Part shown: in pieces, positions 5,469 to 7,543 of the stretch | Position numbering within the stretch: the first letter of the stretch is position 1 | Layout of the letters: each line of letters begins with the position of its first letter | Notes under the pieces: model-generated | What the model was told of the DNA's origin: nothing | What the model saw: the letters and a program-made list of their open reading frames with translations, nothing else | Database searches by the model: none | Translations under genes and position numbers: made by a program | NCBI GenBank assembly: GCA_030149025.1 | Contig: JASBSH010000020.1 | Coordinates: forward strand, 1 to 7,543 | Origin: Actinomycetales bacterium | GTDB lineage: Bacteria > Actinomycetota > Actinomycetes > Actinomycetales > BWSM-131 | DNA length: 7,543 nt | Direction: 5' to 3'

Positions 5469-7157
5469 CTAGCTGCCCACCGGCTCCTTCATCCCCTGGG
5501 TCATGTCGACCCGATCGTTCGGGACGCAGTGCGTCATCGTGAGGCCACTGACGTCCCGCGGCCCGTTCTTGCCGAGGTTCGCCAGCCGCTTGTTCTCCTC
5601 CTCGTTCAGCGTCTGGCTCTGCAGCGGTGGCAGGTCGCGGACGTCGTCGGCGGAGATGCCGAGCCCGTCACCGACACGCTGGCCGAGCTCGTCCTCGCAC
5701 ATGAGGAAGTGCCACACCATCCGCTCCTGGATCTTCCGCGGGCACTGTTTGAGAGCGGTGACGAAGTTCTTGACCAGGTCGTCCTTCTCCCACTGCTCCG
5801 ACAGCAGGTAGCGCTCACCTGCCTGCTTGTAGTCGTTCGTGCGCGGGATGCGCTTGCGGGTGAGCCGACCCGAGATGACCGGGCCCTGCTCGTCGTGGGT
5901 GGGGTACCGGGCCTCCCGGAGCCCACCTTGGATCGACGGTTCGTAGTTGACGTGCGGGTTGGCGCCCTCCGCGAGGTCCACCCCGTACGTCATCTCCCCG
6001 TCGCGCTGGTTGGTCGCCACCTTCGCGTTCTTCGGGCGGTTCACCGGCAGCTGCAGGTAGTTCGGGCCGACCCGGTACCGCTGGGTGTCGCTGTAGGAGA
6101 ACGTCCGGCCGACGAGCATCTTGTCGTCGGAGAAGTCCAGACCATCGACCAGCACGCCGGTGCCGAAGGCGATCTGCTCGCTCTCGGCGAAGAAGTTCTC
6201 CGGAGCACGGTTGAGGACCATCCGGCCGACCGGCTTCGGAGGGAACTGCTCCTCGGGCCACACCTTGGTGTCGTCCAGCGGGTCCCAGTCGAGCTCGGGG
6301 TGCTCGTCGTCGCTCATCATCTGGACCTGCAGCTCCCACTCCGGGTAGTCGCCGCGCTCGATCGCGTCGTACAGATCCTTGGTGTGGGACCCGAGGGTCT
6401 GCGCCTGCACCGCAGCAGCATCCTCCGCGGTGTAGGACTTCACACCCTCCTTCGGGATCCAGTGGTACTTCACCAGCACCGTGTCCCCGTCGGCGTTCAC
6501 CCACTTGTAGGTGTTGACCCCGAAACCCTGCTGGTGCCGGTACGAGGCCGGGATACCGCGTGGGCTGAACACCAGCATGAACATGTGCAGCGCCTCTGGG
6601 CTCTGGCTCAGGAAGTCCATCGCCCGCCACGCCACCGACGCCTCGAAGTTCACCGGGTCCGGCTTCTGGGAGTGGATGAAGTCGGGGAACTTGATGGCGT
6701 CGCGGATGAAGAAGACGCCGAGGTTGTTGCCGACGAGGTCCCAGTTGCCGTCCTCCGTGTAGAACTTCACCGCGAACCCACGTGGGTCGCGGGCGACCTC
6801 CGAGGAGTCGCGGCCGCCGGCGACCGTGGAGAACCGGATCGCCAGGTCGGTGCGCTTGCCGGCCTCCTGGAACAGCTTCGCCCGGGTATACCTGGAGATG
6901 GGCTCGTCGCCCCACTTGCCGTACGCCTCGAAGTAGCCGAAAGCGGTGGCACCCCGGGCGTGCACCACGCGCTCGGGGATCCGCTCCCGGTCGAAGTGGC
7001 TCATCTTCTCGAGGAACTGGTAGTTCTCGAGGGTGGCCGGGCCGCGTGGGCCGATCGTCCGCTGGTTCTGGTTGTCGAAGATCGGGTGGCCCTGCCGGTT
7101 CGTCAGGATGGGCCGGTTGTCCTCCCCGGCCGAGCCCTGGCTCGCTACGTCTGTCAT
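5469..7157 (-). CDS. Monofunctional haem catalase
   Basis: 562 residues. It breaks down hydrogen peroxide to water and oxygen in the cytoplasm. The start ATG (7157-7155) has an excellent ribosome site, AAGGAGGAG (7171-7163 on the minus strand), 5 bases away. A longer frame to 7223 has no such site and would cover the promoter region. Landmarks are the distal His66 in RVVHARGATAFGYFE, the catalytic Asn144 in LVGNN, FYTEDGNWDLVG before it, and the haem-ligand Tyr355 with Arg351 in GRTFSYSDTQRYRVGPNYLQ. The C-terminal helical part (about 450-520, with WEKDDLVKNFVTALKQCPRKIQERMVWHF) is present. There is no extra flavodoxin-like domain, so it is a small-subunit catalase rather than a KatE/HPII type. 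After the catalytic Asn the sequence is LG where many catalases have TP. Upstream on the same strand is a ChaB/Rho_N-type gene; downstream it converges on the oxidoreductase with no gap. Confidence 0.96.
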   Translation of the reverse strand: MTDVASQGSAGEDNRPILTNRQGHPIFDNQNQRTIGPRGPATLENYQFLEKMSHFDRERIPERVVHARGATAFGYFEAYGKWGDEPISRYTRAKLFQEAGKRTDLAIRFSTVAGGRDSSEVARDPRGFAVKFYTEDGNWDLVGNNLGVFFIRDAIKFPDFIHSQKPDPVNFEASVAWRAMDFLSQSPEALHMFMLVFSPRGIPASYRHQQGFGVNTYKWVNADGDTVLVKYHWIPKEGVKSYTAEDAAAVQAQTLGSHTKDLYDAIERGDYPEWELQVQMMSDDEHPELDWDPLDDTKVWPEEQFPPKPVGRMVLNRAPENFFAESEQIAFGTGVLVDGLDFSDDKMLVGRTFSYSDTQRYRVGPNYLQLPVNRPKNAKVATNQRDGEMTYGVDLAEGANPHVNYEPSIQGGLREARYPTHDEQGPVISGRLTRKRIPRTNDYKQAGERYLLSEQWEKDDLVKNFVTALKQCPRKIQERMVWHFLMCEDELGQRVGDGLGISADDVRDLPPLQSQTLNEEENKRLANLGKNGPRDVSGLTMTHCVPNDRVDMTQGMKEPVGS

Positions 7158-7194
7158 CGGTGCTCCTCCTTGTGGTGCGCCTGCCGATCGCTCC

Positions 7195-7223
7195 ACCAAA
7201 CTCTGTCTGCTGGGGCTGGTCAA
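7195..7223 (-). promoter_or_regulatory. Weak candidate promoter for the catalase gene
   Basis: On the minus strand TTGACC (7223-7218) matches the -35 consensus at five of six bases. TTTGGT (7200-7195) follows after 17 bases but is a poor -10. RNA would then start about 30 bases before the catalase ATG. I see no clear catalase-repressor (Fur/PerR-type) box. Confidence 0.3.
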
Positions 7224-7229
7224 GGGGTT

Positions 7230-7257
7230 CCCCGCATGAGCGGGGCATGAGCGGGGC
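7230..7257 (-). repeat. Tandem 11-bp repeat and GC hairpin between the ChaB/Rho_N-type gene and catalase
   Basis: On the plus strand ATGAGCGGGGC occurs twice in a row (7236-7246 and 7247-7257), preceded by CCCCGC (7230-7235). CCCCGC can pair with either GCGGGG copy, the nearer one giving a 6-bp stem with a 4-base loop. It lies just upstream of the candidate catalase -35. It could be a weak terminator for the upstream gene or a regulator site; no T-run follows on the minus strand. Confidence 0.5.
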
Positions 7258-7285
7258 GTCTGCGGGAACAGCGCGGTGCAGCAGG

Positions 7286-7543
7286 TCAGTCGCCGCGCGT
7301 CTTGCGCGTCGCGCGGTCGCTGGCCTTCTCGATCGCGTCCACCAGCTCGGACTTCGACATCTTCGAGCGGCCCTTCACGTCCAGCCGCTTCGCGATGTCG
7401 TACAGGTGCTCCTTGCTGGCGTTGGCGTCGACACCACCGGCCGTCTTCCGGCGCGTGCGGACGCCGCCTTCCGCCTGCTCGTCGGACGGACCCTTCTCGT
7501 CCTTCGGCTCCCAGTGGTCACCGACCTTCTCGAAGCTGTGCTT
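7286..7543 (-). CDS. ChaB/Rho_N-type protein, C-terminal part (5' end outside window)
   Basis: 85 residues are visible, open to the window edge, ending at TGA (7288-7286). The first part (HSFEKVGDHWEPKDEKGPSD) resembles the end of the ChaB-like domain in actinobacterial proteins of this kind. A polar linker with RTRRK follows, then a small helical Rho N-terminal/SAP-like domain, GVDANASKEHLYDIAKRLDV through KGRSKMSKSELVDAIEKA (about visible residues 37-74). The end is basic (RATRKTRGD). Rho_N-like modules are small helix-extended-loop-helix domains often linked to nucleic acid binding. The true role of these proteins is not established, and the name ChaB (cation transport regulator) comes from an enterobacterial relative. 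It lies 128 bases upstream of the catalase on the same strand, separated by the GC hairpin, so the two are probably transcribed separately. The ChaB part is inferred, because that domain is mostly outside the window. Confidence 0.75.
   Translation of the reverse strand, partial: KHSFEKVGDHWEPKDEKGPSDEQAEGGVRTRRKTAGGVDANASKEHLYDIAKRLDVKGRSKMSKSELVDAIEKASDRATRKTRGD

Noticed and set aside
7158..7223. N-terminal extension of catalase to 7223
   Set aside because: It would translate through the strong ribosome site AAGGAGGAG and the candidate promoter. The ATG at 7157 is clearly better.
5529..7250. A 573-aa plus-strand frame antisense to catalase
   Set aside because: It mirrors the catalase codons (high GC at third positions gives long antisense frames), and its translation has no recognisable fold.

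Overview
The window is high-GC DNA with GTG starts, long shadow frames on both strands, a pafB-pafC / tatA-tatC gene order and leaderless-type promoters. This points to an actinomycete (Actinomycetota). The genus cannot be fixed from the sequence. Gene density is high, with no gene-free stretch over 300 bases.

Left part (1-3360, all +): the end of pafB overlaps pafC by 4 bp. Together they encode the WYL-domain transcription factor pair that normally lies downstream of the Pup-proteasome genes. pafC carries an in-frame TAG at codon 48, inside the N-terminal DNA-binding region, while the remaining 298 codons stay open. Next come a 115-aa zinc-ribbon-like protein with a DosR/DevR-type palindrome upstream, a 104-aa membrane-anchored coiled-coil protein, and tatA and tatC of the twin-arginine translocase.

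Middle (3361-5468, +): a lipid kinase of the diacylglycerol kinase family, then a palindromic extragenic repeat whose first arm starts at the kinase stop codon, then a zinc-independent quinone oxidoreductase-like MDR protein. In many actinobacteria a helY-type helicase follows tatC or the kinase. It is absent here, and the repeat sits where that synteny ends.

Right part (5469-7543, all -): a monofunctional haem catalase that meets the oxidoreductase tail to tail with no spacer, then the C-terminal part of a ChaB/Rho_N-type protein.

The working theme is stress and envelope housekeeping: DNA-damage regulation (PafBC), protein export (Tat), lipid phosphorylation, redox and peroxide defence. I see no mobile element genes, CRISPR, RNA genes or novel multi-gene system. 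The points most worth checking are the amber codon in pafC, the DosR-like box, the palindromic repeat cluster and a recurring leaderless-promoter layout.
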